From the NCBI GenBank assembly GCA_034769895.1, contig CM068367.1, positions 350,797,111 to 350,861,110 of the forward strand: DNA of 64,000 nt, read 5' to 3'. The stretch's first letter is position 1; each line of letters opens with the position of its first letter. Under the pieces are notes generated by a model. It was given only the letters and a program-made list of their open reading frames with translations. It made no database searches and was not told the DNA's origin. Shown here piece after piece: positions 56,501 through 59,279 of this stretch. This DNA is from Magicicada septendecula (Eukaryota > Arthropoda > Insecta > Hemiptera > Cicadidae). The position numbers and the translations under genes were made by a program.

Positions 56501-58514
56501 CCAAACGGTCTCAACTAACCATTGGAACAGCAATACATCTTAGTTGTAAGCTCTACAGTGTGTTTCATATCAGAAGTGGTTTGTATATTGGCATGCACAA
56601 AATGGGATACATTACTGTACATTGGTTTACATATGTACTGAGCACTATCCAATCCAGAGTACACAACTGTTTGCAATGTTGTTCACACATACAGCTACAC
56701 TCACAGTGGAGTACTCTGTGGAGAATCACTAATATAAGAGTAACTACTGTGTCACTGCCACTACAACCCCAATGAGCTAGTGTCATAAAAAATAAAGCGT
56801 ACGATTGTGAACAGGAATAACACATTCAAAATGAATGCCATGGAAAGACTTGTTAACAAAGAAATTGACAACTGAAAGATTCGGAAACCTACATACAACA
56901 CTGAAAAACTGAAAGAGAGGACTTCATGAACATCCATCACTATTTGGCAAGATTTGGATGAGAAGACACTGAAAATTTCTAAGTATGAGATGACAGTTAC
57001 ACCAACAAAAAACAACTACTGCCATTGACATTGTATTACAGTATAGTGGCAATATTACAAATGTATTATCATTGTAAAACAGTCCTGGCTAGTCTGCAGC
57101 ACTCGCAATGCAAAAAACGTACTTCTGTCTCAAATGTTACTGGTTGTGAAGTTTTACTAAGTAAATAAAATTTGAGTGTTCACTTTTCACATAGTTTTAG
57201 AGCTGGCCTATATTAAAAGCAAGTGTGTATACATATGTACACTATTAGAAGAAATTATTCGCTTGAGTAGCTCATTCAGGTTTCACAGTTGCCAAAAAGT
57301 TGGCCACCACCGTTGTAGAATGTTTGACAGAAAGAATATTGTTCTGATGTCTTCAGTGCCAAAGTGAGTGAGGCTAGTGGGGTCTTAATCCTATAGCACA
57401 GACCACATTTTAATCACAATCATATAGCACCTTAATCACACTCAGTCCCACCATTCAATTATGAGAGAGAAAGGGAGGGACACACATCACCATCTTTGCA
57501 TGACTACTTACATGTCATTGGCTGTCAGCAAAACAGCTTCCCATATGTATAAGACTCTATATCTTGTCCGACAGCCACAAGAGACAGTGGACAAGATAGG
57601 GAAATACATTGTTCTTATGGAGAAACTCCTTGCCTATACTACCTTACTAAAAAATTTTGTAACTTAGAATTAACTTCAAAATAATTATAAAATACTGTCA
57701 TGTATTATAAAAAATGTTTTTTTTATTATATTTGATCAGAAAGCATCAAAAATATTTCTGAAATTCATCCCCGCTTATTACCTCTTTGAATCATGTACAC
57801 AGCAGCACTTTGTAACACGCGGTGTAACAGCCCCTGACTGGCTGCAATCTGGGTGGTTGTTTCTGGCTGCCGCGTGCGTTTGTTTATATCAGGCCCAGTT
57901 GTAAAACTATGGGAGTTTAGTTTATTGTAGCTGTTTGCTGAGTTCAAGCGTGTTTAGTTTTTTACACTATTACATTATTTATAACGCATGACAATATTTT
58001 ATGATTATTTTGAAGTTACAAAATTTTCAAGTTAACTAGTACGGGGAAGATAGGCTCATGTGACTGTTGGACAAGGTACATACAAAAGTCGATTTAAGGT
58101 TTATGACAAGTTCATATCTGCACCAGGTTATCTTGTAATACACTGAAAATTTCTGTTGTCATATTCTGGCATATCAATTAAAGGCTAACAAATATAAATT
58201 GGAGATAACAGACAAGAGCCAACAAATTATATAAGTTAACATTACTTATGACTTAAATACAAGAAGTAGTATATTTATTTGTTTCATTTTCAGAATGATG
58301 GTACCACACAGCAATAATTTATTCCATACATTCCAAAATTACTCACTTCTTTCAGTTTTAAGATTGTTTTCTCAATACTGGAAAGATCTGGAGGGTCCAT
58401 GGCAAGGCCAAGTATAGTTTTTGGTTCACCAATGTCCAAAATTTTTGACTTCAGAACAACTCTTTCTAGTGGACTACGGAGGATTTCAGGTTTAGGCTCT
58501 TGTTCCAAACACTC
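3231..58514 (-). CDS. spn-E: spindle-E / TDRD9-type piRNA-pathway DExH helicase, internal part of gene (six exons)
   Basis: Six exons on the minus strand join into one open reading frame matching the C-terminal half of the helicase module of spindle-E/TDRD9 and the region after it. Exons in transcript order are 58514-58347, 52059-51897, 10433-10306, 4137-3922, 3836-3619 and 3389-3231. Every junction has AG acceptors and GT donors and the phases agree (0-0, 1-1, 0-0, 0-0, 2-2). Seen in order are helicase-associated HA2 segments (ILRSPLE, DPPDLSSIEKT, DGDITFIGKVMA), the linker (SVFSSPF, LTWADSS), the OB-like block (IAGAFYPNYF) and a segment ending KAFVEF. The family is known to act in germline nuage in piRNA amplification against transposons. 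The ATPase core (upstream) and Tudor domain (downstream) lie outside the window. Introns are 6.5, 41.5, 6.2, 0.09 and 0.23 kb. No disabling change is seen in the exons. Confidence 0.92.
3619..3836 (-). CDS. spn-E: spn-E exon (OB-like / RRM-like region)
   Basis: This 218 bp exon (phase 0 in, 2 out) follows a TTATTTCAG acceptor and ends GGCAG|GTAATT. It encodes IVIAGAFYPNYFSRSGQGG, DPFNTVYLQNLP and MKIIING. The AGAFYPNYF motif is strongly diagnostic for spindle-E/TDRD9. Confidence 0.94.
3922..4137 (-). CDS. spn-E: spn-E exon
   Basis: This 216 bp, phase 0-0 exon follows an AATTTTCAG acceptor and ends TTGAAG|GTATTT. It encodes VWRRETTMGKF, EEAWARRFYLQLSALREIAR and a short stretch to LILK. The WARRF...LREI block is the usual spindle-E/TDRD9 segment just before the OB-like domain. 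An 85 bp intron separates it from the next exon. Confidence 0.92.
4953..5216 (+). pseudogene. C-terminal end of Penelope-like polyprotein (after GIY-YIG endonuclease)
   Basis: An open frame of 87 codons to TAG reads NFAKHLIDNSHSYTDFSSNL, ALEEYEIYKAYN and LNDQLQYKSNILYDTAM. The FAKHL-ID-SHSYTD...LNALEEYEIYK...LNDQL pattern is typical of the extreme C-terminus of Penelope-like proteins. It has no start and no catalytic core and is a truncated remnant. Confidence 0.65.
5357..5396 (+). ncRNA. Hammerhead-ribozyme-like motif in Penelope-like terminal repeat
   Basis: Stem I AGTT/AACT flanks the core CTGATGA, one extra T, stem II GAGGC(AAGT)GCCTT, GAAA, a one-pair stem III C(AT)G, then TA before the predicted cleavage point. 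This is the minimal type I layout known in Penelope-like elements. An inverted copy on the minus strand lies in the left arm (about 4900-4937). Activity is not shown. Confidence 0.5.
5460..10305. other. spn-E intron, mostly unannotated AT-rich DNA
   Basis: No coding region recognised. 5830-5930 looks like an old interspersed repeat rich in CAGGGAA-type words on the minus strand. A stretch around 8480-9790 has LTR-like traits (TGTGACAC near 7771; GC-richer block 8500-8730; CGCAACA then TTGGTACTG near 9765), but I could not find a partner LTR, so I do not call it. Confidence 0.4.
10306..10433 (-). CDS. spn-E: spn-E exon (helicase C-terminal linker)
   Basis: This 128 bp exon (phase 1 in, 0 out) follows a GTTGATAG acceptor and ends CAG|GTAACA. 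It encodes CCMSSKSVFSSPF, LTWADSSCSD and SLNAYQ. The joined Gly codon from the previous exon gives IIGCCMSSK, which fits the family. The intron before it is 41,463 bp and holds elements A, B, D and C. Confidence 0.92.
10607..10690. repeat. (GA)n microsatellite
   Basis: About 40 GA units. The apparent Leu-Ser-rich open frame on the minus strand here is only this repeat. Confidence 0.95.
10691..14333. other. spn-E intron, unannotated AT-rich DNA
   Basis: I see no gene, RNA or recognisable transposon terminus. Short poly-A/T and AAC repeats (13744-13765) occur. Confidence 0.5.
14334..15660 (-). repeat. 3' LTR of element A
   Basis: 1327 bp, TG...CA termini (TGTAGCGG...CGTCACA in element orientation). 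It differs from the other LTR by one A-run indel (near 14836) and one substitution (near 15141) as far as I could compare. Confidence 0.92.
15661..15711 (-). promoter_or_regulatory. Polypurine tract and pre-PPT stem-loop of element A
   Basis: GAGGGGGTAT on the minus strand abuts the 3' LTR. A long hairpin (15669-15711, arms TCGATGAGA.../...TCTCATCGA on the plus strand) sits immediately upstream in element orientation. Confidence 0.75.
15712..18426 (-). other. 3' noncoding region of element A, partly shared with element D
   Basis: No ORF of substance. The ~300 bp nearest the PPT (15712-16010) align closely with D (33820-34120). Shorter matches include the GCTGGCAGGCGAAAAATC block (16297-16314; D 33502-33520) and the GTCTGGCAGGCG-type block near 17700 (D near 32080). 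The colinearity shows common ancestry of the 3' halves. Confidence 0.7.
18427..19545 (-). CDS. Gag-N / unknown-domain chimeric protein of element A (372 aa)
   Basis: Intact ORF from ATG 19545 to TAG 18427, the only long frame in the element. Residues 1-~115 match the N-terminal part of D Gag: VSFTDN...SQSTP (7-20) and the coiled coil KLEVQNNKFDEL...NNELKNEIQEMSK (62-89). Residues ~120-180 are an Asn/Glu-rich linker. Residues 190-372 are a domain I do not recognise, with QRANFP at 207-212 and a C-terminal CYIKPRLIWDDGG (360-372). The same domain is found, broken, in B and C. Capsid, zinc finger and all enzymes are absent. The shared coiled coil suggests co-assembly with D-type Gag; this is inference. 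It could alternatively be a selfish regulatory or membrane-less accessory protein. Confidence 0.85.
   Translation of the reverse strand: MAKNNEVSFTDNKTESQSTPVPIKKSEDQDITKMIQFLCTSFNKFDVKLDEQIKLSNDFDTKLEVQNNKFDELKNLNNELKNEIQEMSKCVESTNETIRSSLNKLEQSVERMGVHVMRTEKNKTNENCNDKCKNMIPEKELINDNNNVENNENNSNVFEELVSETDTVKIKNESTDELVEGRDYEMLMCVSELERERKNNVVVEWGQRANFPFIIYDVYDDLLSPQVLWLKGKSPVLVDELRCLFLWSNCVPSVRNNCESVMWCYEEREVNREWYVTELYNLNRKYDEWKEGLEIYLNNNDYNDLIKIIRPIVKECNDGDLTKILNVDWFNEYSGKMSEFGCSGYDTQSNHLFVNKKQQCYIKPRLIWDDGG
19691..19707 (-). promoter_or_regulatory. Primer-binding site of element A
   Basis: TGGCGACCCTGCCAGGA on the minus strand, one base after the 5' LTR end. It starts with TGG, the complement of a tRNA CCA end. 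It resembles the tRNA-Arg type used by some insect Ty3 elements and differs from D's PBS. Confidence 0.75.
19709..21036 (-). repeat. 5' LTR of element A
   Basis: 1328 bp partner of the LTR at 14334-15660. It is homologous along its length to the LTRs of D, including blocks AACCAAGATGGCTAGAG and AATATTGTCCTCTGGTCACA. Confidence 0.92.
21300..22110 (+). repeat. Probable diverged solo LTR of the same superfamily
   Basis: A GC-richer promoter-like block (21300-21540) precedes AGGGGGTAAAAGGTATGAAAGCG (21778), similar to the E LTR at 1879, and an end-like GACTCTGGGACC...AGGTAAGAGATG resembling the E LTR end near 2135-2160. No internal sequence or target duplication identified. Boundaries are approximate. 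Confidence 0.35.
22612..22858 (-). repeat. 3' LTR of element B, distal segment
   Basis: Matches 39901-40163. It continues at 36404 after the LINE insertion. Confidence 0.85.
22872..23736 (-). pseudogene. LINE RNase H domain and C-terminus
   Basis: Frames on the minus strand give YTDGSSIPSTGATGAGF, then LQWVPSHV-IMGNEKADILAK (RNase H), then TGHDYLASHLHRIGVL and CVLCG...NADHLIICP, a CCHC-like C-terminal motif common in RNase H-bearing LINEs. Stops and frame changes separate these blocks, so the copy is dead. It is separated from its reverse transcriptase half by element D. Confidence 0.8.
23737..24927 (+). repeat. 5' LTR of element D
   Basis: 1191 bp, TGTGACGT...CGTCTCA. The block 24127-24185 (AATATTGTCCTCTGGTCACA...CATAAA-TGGTTAC) is strongly conserved with element A's LTR and is the likeliest core promoter region. 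AACCAAGATGGCTAGAG (24021-24037) contains a YY1/Pho-like AAGATGGC word. A second TATA-like ATATAAAT lies at 24408. Confidence 0.93.
24929..24946 (+). promoter_or_regulatory. Primer-binding site of element D
   Basis: TGGCTTCCGATACACGGA begins one base after the LTR. It starts TGG as expected but differs from the TGGCGACCC... site of A, B and C, implying a different tRNA primer. I cannot name the tRNA. Confidence 0.55.
25110..26960 (+). CDS. gag: Gag of element D with RanBP2-type zinc finger (616 aa)
   Basis: ATG 25110 to TAA 26958-26960. Residues 1-~100 are acidic with two Ser-Thr-Pro motifs (HSTPS, AQSTPS). Residues ~120-330 are a long coiled coil (heptad-like Asn/Lys/Glu-rich). Residues ~350-500 are a capsid-like domain (MQFLNRVREFDRF...KGDSEIWAE...YWSEEEQEILRSQ...HISKHLPREVQI). 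Residues 543-562 have Trp-x-Cys-x2-Cys-x3-Asn-x6-Cys-x2-Cys (W543, C545, C548, N552, C559, C562), the RanBP2-type zinc finger, followed by an Arg/Gln/Gly-rich tail. Ty3-type Gag normally carries a CCHC knuckle; none is seen. RanBP2 fingers in host proteins bind single-stranded RNA or ubiquitin, so an RNA-packaging role is inferred. Pol is reached by -1 frameshifting at the last codons. Confidence 0.93.
   Translation: MSDKENNVNETTSVEVFDDSNISNFEAHSTPSVSQNEAEISITDQSKVNEDSGIQVTPKLDRESRIDSKEVGFTDGNIAAQSTPSTTRTKELSMDDLFNLIKTRSENINSNYKEQQIDSNVKYNKMNDKFEVQNRKFDEQKNSFDELINQNNELKHEIQEINRHCESTKVEFTNRVSQVETKLDNSIQKTDVKFNEIENQISRVEKQINENNEKVINSMNEYNDDIESKINKCNTETECKLSSVVMTVEKMSQNIDEHQNKIDSKINEIENNYKTEIQAVNESIDVISKNNVQSEYSNDKKLYSIEQNISSMRDELCLVKNQNVNNVTERIFMTRDTNNEIELETFSSENRRVHPMQFLNRVREFDRFNGSSWEVKLIKILKCLKGDSEIWAETHQNEWERYGDFEKAFRNKYWSEEEQEILRSQIMGTGSFGRNNRNITVYTMKLYNEAKYLEPPLPFQSFVRHISKHLPREVQITLMTREVSDINELEKILDVFQNIKDQEDSRRIQQLNMQNGGNYTPRGGPNGGTTQNGRERDRRYPMWKCDGCPVENYADRNFCYRCRRARPGQQQRTPQRFNNPQQRNGDRRAENLRNEGGNQHMGRVYTPRNADERTGN
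26951..26994 (+). promoter_or_regulatory. gag/pol -1 programmed frameshift signal of element D
   Basis: Slippery heptamer G-GGA-AAC (26951-26957, gag phase) is followed at once by the gag stop TAA, giving a 7-base spacer (26958-26964), then a perfect 8-bp stem GACAATGG (26965-26972) / CCATTGTC (26987-26994) with a 14-base loop. The -1 frame is open from 26945 and is exactly the pol frame. Layout and spacing match known -1 sites, and the hairpin is conserved in E. Confidence 0.8.
26969..29077 (+). CDS. pol: Pol of element D: protease, reverse transcriptase, RNase H (702 aa to in-frame stop)
   Basis: The listed ATG is nominal; translation is expected from the -1 frameshift, with the frame open from 26945. 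Retropepsin active site LIDTGSEISVI is at residues 61-73. Reverse transcriptase spans ~265-450 with SNPLVVVIKKDGRVRLCLDA, SLDLTAGYWQVPL, KRLPFGL and the catalytic YVDD at 422-425. RNase H lies around 565-690 with QTDASNIALGAEL, TEKELLSIVF and RTDHKALSFL. Connection and tether motifs are typical of Ty3/mdg4. The frame ends at TAA 29075-29077 and resumes in the same phase as integrase, so the enzyme polyprotein is interrupted by one nonsense codon. Confidence 0.94.
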   Translation: MDEEARPLSRNNHGVHENKYRNNTIHTDLATELMEEEEAETRRQEAWLTEVKLEIEGKSVLTLIDTGSEISVIAEHVLNKLKETNKHIPSLPVAGVTIVGITGVRSKRVTTQVQLNMLINGENYENTFLVVRGLNLEVILGNDFLIRNNAVINFRKRILELSNENKQVTVNFERVLDTVKISGIRVIPDKTIHRDMEFSINVCRASVSEESGERIWADREVKFCGEGGVIGSSQRKALWRVVEDYSGVFAGEPGRAKGYECELKVREHAPYVQRSYPVPYSKREAVQLELDRMLAGDIIERSVSTYSNPLVVVIKKDGRVRLCLDARKINQIIIPDRESPEAIEEIFQKFSGVKYMTSLDLTAGYWQVPLAVNSRKYTAFLFNGKNYQFKRLPFGLNTSVASFIKCLDEILQPHNLDFLTIYVDDILIASRTFEEHVGHLEYVLEKLHQGGLTVNWDKSKFLQTEIHFLGFIITPTGIRANPDKVESILTFPEPKNIKQLHSFLGLCNFYRKFQRNYAQTTARLSAVLQKNKQWRWGDNERAAFNDIKNKFADMILMNHPNFNEKFYLQTDASNIALGAELYQEDEAKEHKTIAFASRTLLAAERNYTTTEKELLSIVFAVRKFRTYLLGNRTIIRTDHKALSFLNTCKLTHSRITRWVLALQEYNFSWEYIKGVENRVPDTLSRVDIDRNRTGRDIKEIEI
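29081..30322 (+). CDS. pol: Integrase portion of element D Pol (413 aa), after an in-frame stop
   Basis: Same phase as upstream Pol, with no ATG at the start, so it is the C-terminal part of Pol rather than a separate gene. The HHCC zinc-binding region is H80, H85, C115, C118. Catalytic core: D147 (VAVDLYGPLP); the second acidic position is Asn (LSNHGPQF, N207, codon 29699-29701); E242 (PQSNQAERVM). The C-terminal GPY/F module reads LYEGPYEIVEI. The Asp-to-Asn change at a catalytic position and the nonsense codon upstream imply that this copy's integrase is inactive. Both changes fit single transitions. Confidence 0.9.
   Translation: MSREDTLFGEELKDINVMQRADSKLNKIITSVESDVDEFGYKQYFQVFKGSLFKKVEGRERDWRLVIPEGLIEKIVWDCHLRYGHFGARKCVNVLKESCLFKNMEKRVRKILRVCEICQKSKVVNYRLEGEVNYIKVEKPFDLVAVDLYGPLPKGRGGVMHIFVVLDTFSKYVTLYSVKRATSKVLSEKITRDYMINVGKPKVILSNHGPQFISGRWRQTLGWEGIITKHTAVYHPQSNQAERVMRELGRMFRTYCHAKHSEWPLYVQKIENWRNCTTHESTGFTPYELIRGERPQRILEQLIEYPPETNAMGNDVKLRLANESLLTKGEKRKQRHDVKGKWTQYKVGQLVLVRRHDLSSAQDKEIKKFFLLYEGPYEIVEIKMKNSYVLQNRETREIVGTHNATNLKLFWSA
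30323..34120 (+). other. Long 3' noncoding region of element D
   Basis: 3.8 kb without a convincing ORF on either strand, unusually long for a Ty3 element. It contains two related ~130-base units (30397-30537 and 31461-31580), a 36-base A run (30961-30997) and blocks colinear with A's 3' noncoding region, especially 33820-34120. No envelope-like frame, signal peptide or membrane segment seen. Confidence 0.7.
30961..30997 (+). repeat. Poly(A) run inside element D 3' noncoding region
   Basis: About 36 consecutive A. It may be a slippage product or the tail of an inserted processed sequence. Confidence 0.9.
34121..34171 (+). promoter_or_regulatory. Pre-PPT stem-loop and polypurine tract of element D
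   Basis: Hairpin 34121-34163 (arms TCGATGAGA.../...TCTCATCGA with inner CTGTT/AACAG), then GAGGGGGTAT immediately before the LTR. Confidence 0.75.
34172..35362 (+). repeat. 3' LTR of element D
   Basis: 1191 bp, about eight substitutions from 23737-24927. Followed by ATTT, the target duplication. Confidence 0.93.
35363..36403 (-). pseudogene. LINE reverse transcriptase, C-terminal half
   Basis: RQGLPQGAVISCSLFNLMVN and ALLYADDLIMWAT (motif with catalytic Asp-Asp) are read in one frame, and KYLGVNIDTRVTWKHHIE with the thumb region in another. It runs to VDHNKTKTESN at the D insertion point and continues on the other side as ETELRQAAL. It is 5' truncated and contains a ~22-base C/G homopolymer (36314-36334). 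Confidence 0.82.
36404..37364 (-). repeat. 3' LTR of element B, proximal segment
   Basis: Resumes the B LTR after the LINE and matches 40150-41115. Ends CCCGTTACA on the plus strand, next to the PPT. Confidence 0.85.
37365..37419 (-). promoter_or_regulatory. Polypurine tract and pre-PPT stem-loop of element B
   Basis: A G-run followed by TCT on the minus strand abuts the LTR. The hairpin 37378-37419 has arms CAATGAGAGGTTTTATGT and ACATAAAAACTCTCATTG on the plus strand, one mismatch. Confidence 0.75.
37420..38604 (-). other. 3' noncoding region of element B
   Basis: No ORF. The part nearest the PPT (ATATGGCGCC...) is shared with C (49680-49740) and E (1098-1140). Confidence 0.6.
38605..39693 (-). 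pseudogene. Broken A-type chimeric protein of element B
   Basis: Starts ATG 39693 with MEDKENEVSLTD, like C, then VHSTPVSTKE in another frame, an Asn/Asp-rich stretch, EYEVQRANFPCGLTGVKT, GKARRYFSDFVVPFAWSE, NVNRGYEMLVQIL and a C-terminal NKNEMCMYSIRLNF. Several stops and frame changes separate these blocks. It shares the QRANFP domain with A and C. Confidence 0.7.
39879..39898 (-). promoter_or_regulatory. Primer-binding site of element B
   Basis: TGGCGACCCAGCCAGAATGC on the minus strand, two bases after the 5' LTR. Same type as A. Confidence 0.7.
39901..41115 (-). repeat. 5' LTR of element B
   Basis: 1215 bp, TGTAACGG...CCATAACA in element orientation. Many differences from its partner indicate age. 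Confidence 0.85.
41116..41960. other. spn-E intron DNA between elements B and C
   Basis: No gene recognised. The last ~30 bases (TTGTGCAACCA...TCATGTACAAC) recur at 53775-53810 as part of a diverged intronic repeat. Confidence 0.5.
41961..43075 (+). repeat. 5' LTR of element C, first segment
   Basis: Matches 49795-50955. Interrupted at a TA dinucleotide by the DD82E element; the remaining 47 bases are 46646-46692. Confidence 0.88.
43589..44851 (-). CDS. DD82E transposase (catalytic exon, 420 codons open)
   Basis: No internal stop. N-terminal helix-turn-helix: GSITETAKIVKLSRPTVRKI (residues 27-46). Catalytic core: D161 in VVYLDETWFDTH, D256 in VIVLDNASYH, E339 in YCILNPIELVWARLK, with 82 residues between the second Asp and the Glu. 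Canonical Tc1 has 34. This spacing matches the DD82E group I recall being named Sailor. The C-terminus is acidic (DDSDDDTDRDSN). The frame opens at a non-ATG codon after a possible acceptor, so the true N-terminus probably comes from an upstream exon near 46266-46050. Confidence 0.88.
   Translation of the reverse strand: MYHNCTITTIVCNVHEYVVNNKVGKGSITETAKIVKLSRPTVRKIVSRGPVTPKKPGNKRTHFNKIDNFVCDIIRQEIYKFYKKGQTPTISKLLHHLQNISSFPYKETMLRSLVKKLGFRFRTLNKRRVIMESSRIVSWRYKYLHRLHQLRSQGYDVVYLDETWFDTHDTVKKGWDDGTCACTINVPVSRGKRIMVLHAGGAEGWAPNCLYLSAKNISDAKADSHDEMNATVFENWFKNLLLQNLSKDRKYVIVLDNASYHSRQLIKIPTKSSNKSEIIEFMKKFDLPVPDPVPIKLILLERIKAANINKLYAVDEMARKAGHEVLQLPPYYCILNPIELVWARLKSNVRKSNITPQLSASVCEALRNCTENIDAEYWRKCVEKTMKVEQGHYADLWEEEDCLIIHVADDSDDDTDRDSN
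45140..45850 (+). repeat. Possible diverged solo LTR inside the DD82E element
   Basis: The order ATGAGCTC, (GA)n at 45546-45594, then TGCCTGGGTTGTGCATAC parallels the C LTR (GAGCTC, (GA)n, ACTGGGTTGCC). Ends not resolved. Confidence 0.3.
46050..46266 (-). CDS. Possible first exon of the DD82E transposase or a second element-encoded protein
   Basis: From ATG 46266 the minus strand reads MWRPWEGEQPYP followed by an acidic Ser/Asp/Glu-rich region to about ATPGTSR. It lies just inside the right terminal repeat and upstream of the catalytic exon. An acidic low-complexity leader is plausible but no homology was recognised and the splice donor is uncertain. Confidence 0.4.
46694..46711 (+). promoter_or_regulatory. 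Degenerate primer-binding site of element C
   Basis: TAGGCGTTCCCTGCCAGG matches the A-type PBS at 15 of 18 positions, two bases after the LTR end. Confidence 0.55.
47111..47300 (-). mobile_element. Short insertion with Penelope-like/hammerhead-like motif
   Basis: ~165 bp between direct repeats TTAGATGTAA (47113-47122 and 47288-47297). The minus strand holds CCTGAAGATGACAAT...ATTGTCGAAACG, the same layout as the 3' ends at 5361 and 55413. Probably a 3'-end fragment inserted by target-primed reverse transcription. Confidence 0.5.
48030..48141. repeat. (GA)n microsatellite inside element C protein region
   Basis: ~110 bp of GA, sitting where B has only a short GA-rich seed (GTGAGAGATAGAG on its coding strand). 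Confidence 0.9.
48551..49740 (+). other. 3' noncoding region of element C
   Basis: AT-rich, no ORF except a GC-richer end (49500-49740) shared with B (37430-37640). Confidence 0.6.
49741..49794 (+). promoter_or_regulatory. Pre-PPT stem-loop and polypurine tract of element C
   Basis: Partly decayed hairpin 49741-49780 (CAATGAGAG...CTCTCATT), then AGGGGAGGGGGTAT before the LTR. Confidence 0.7.
49795..51000 (+). repeat. 3' LTR of element C
   Basis: 1206 bp, TGTAATGG...CAGTTATA, with a (GA)n run at 50459-50528. It provides the uninterrupted site for the DD82E insertion. Confidence 0.88.
51001..51120. repeat. Diverged intronic repeat (copy 1; continues from 41930-41960)
   Basis: CAGTTAGTTGAACCATTAGAAA...GCCTGAAAAATTGTTATC recurs at 53811-53930 with moderate divergence. 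It is interrupted here by element C. Confidence 0.65.
51590..51804. repeat. Foldback (inverted) repeat with ~97-bp arms
   Basis: Arms 51590-51686 and 51708-51804 are near-perfect inverted copies around a 21-bp spacer CCTCTGAAGAAGC... The right side reads CTGAAGA-stem-GAAA, a hammerhead-like core, so it is likely a snap-back end of a Penelope-like element. It lies ~90 bp from the 5' splice site of a spn-E exon. Confidence 0.7.
51897..52059 (-). CDS. spn-E: spn-E exon (HA2 domain)
   Basis: This 163 bp exon (phase 0 in, 1 out) follows a TTTTACAG acceptor and ends at a G|GTAAGT donor (51896-51891). It encodes ALSVSAKGVITPHDGDITF, then IGKVMAALPVD and VFDEAVII, the well-conserved HA2 stretch of spindle-E/TDRD9. 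The preceding exon ends LKLKE, so the joined reading is continuous. A 215 bp foldback repeat lies about 90 bp downstream of its 5' splice site. Confidence 0.92.
52424..53753 (+). mobile_element. mariner transposon
   Basis: 1330 bp, 28-bp terminal inverted repeats (CGAGGGGTAACCCAAAA...TCTCC) with one mismatch, flanked by TA duplications. It encodes a single decayed transposase. Complete ends and an inactive ORF. Confidence 0.95.
52569..53656 (+). pseudogene. mariner transposase, D34D type, inactivated
   Basis: From ATG 52569: N-terminal HTH region (CGLREVIRFLNAKG...VRKWCREFKAG, DERSGRPS). WVP, the mariner linker motif, is followed by a TGA stop at 52950-52952 (probable CpG decay). A second TGA occurs near 53037 and a frameshift in the C-run at 53440-53447. 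Catalytic motifs VTGDETWVHHF, LHDNAHPHVA and YSPDLAPCDYHLF are all visible, giving D,D34D. The copy is non-functional. Confidence 0.92.
53770..53940. repeat. Diverged intronic repeat (copy 2, lacks element C)
   Basis: Aligns with 41930-41960 joined to 51001-51120, so it represents the pre-insertion arrangement of the element C site. Confidence 0.65.
53941..55100. other. spn-E intron, AT-rich, nothing recognised
   Basis: Contains a short (CA)n run near 54546-54568. No coding similarity. Confidence 0.5.
55120..55480 (+). mobile_element. 5'-truncated Penelope-like element 3' end
   Basis: A frame from 55163 to TAG 55454-55456 starts MNIWENVQIYKH and contains LIPEQIQINTKHDTIFKAL, resembling Penelope-like C-termini. 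It runs into a hammerhead-like motif at 55411-55450. Truncated, with no catalytic core. Confidence 0.55.
55411..55450 (+). ncRNA. Hammerhead-ribozyme-like motif
   Basis: GG-CTGAAGA-T-GGGAA(8-base loop)TTCCC-GAAA-C(AT)G-TT-CC. Same architecture as at 5357-5396, including the extra T before stem II. Stem I is only two pairs here. Confidence 0.45.
55481..58346. other. spn-E intron, unannotated
   Basis: GC-richer unassigned patches at 56030-56230 and 57770-57960. A short inverted repeat TATCTTGTCC...GGACAAGATA lies at 57558-57597. No gene recognised. Confidence 0.45.
58347..58514 (-). CDS. spn-E: spn-E exon (HA2 N-terminal part)
   Basis: This 168 bp, phase 0-0 exon starts after a TTTTTCAG acceptor at 58522-58515 and ends at a GAA|GTGAGT donor. 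It encodes 56 residues including ILRSPLE, LDIGEPKTIL and DPPDLSSIEKTILKLKE, matching the winged-helix/HA2 start of DExH helicases of the spindle-E/TDRD9 type. It is the most upstream exon found. I searched 58.5-64 kb by eye on the minus strand for the preceding helicase motif VI exon and did not find it. Confidence 0.88.
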
Positions 58515-59279
58515 CTGAAAAAGAATTCTTAAAAGTACTAGTTTGTAAATACAAAAGTAACACGAATTTATTCCTACAGATTAGTAAAGAAAAATTATAC
58601 CTATAAAAGAATCAAAATCAAAAATACTAAACATATAAAAGGGAAAGTCATAGGATGCATTAACCAAAATTCAGCATAGGTACACAACTAAGAGATATAA
58701 AAAAACCCACAGAAAAGAAGTTGACTTCATGGAAAATAGTTGTACAAAGGCACAAAAAAATTGATGAAATGAATAAATGTGTAAATAGTAAAAAAGATGT
58801 GTAGAAGATACTGTGATAAATGATTTCCAATATTTATGGTTTCAATTCCAGTTAGTTTTTCAAATTTTAATTCTTAGTTCAAGTTAAAAAAAAGAATTGT
58901 GTACTGAACAATTAAAAGTAAAGTACAACGATTTCAATAATGTAATACATGAGTTCATAAAAAAAATTTAATTAATAGATGAAATATCAACTATAATATT
59001 TAAACAGCCTTCTACAGTAAACAACTTTAAAAAATAAGATCTTTAACAAGTTTCTAGTTTATATAACAAAGTAATCAGATTAGTCTGCCCTAAAACAAAT
59101 TTGAAATAACTTACACATACAACAGCATAACCATAAAAAAGTTCCTCACAGAGTAATAAGAGAATTAGATTTTAAAAAAGTGTTCAGGTTTATGAAGTGC
59201 CAAAAGTAATACCACATGTAGTTTTGCTCCCAACTGGTAAATCAGAAATGGTATTAATTCGTTTGTTAAAATACTATAT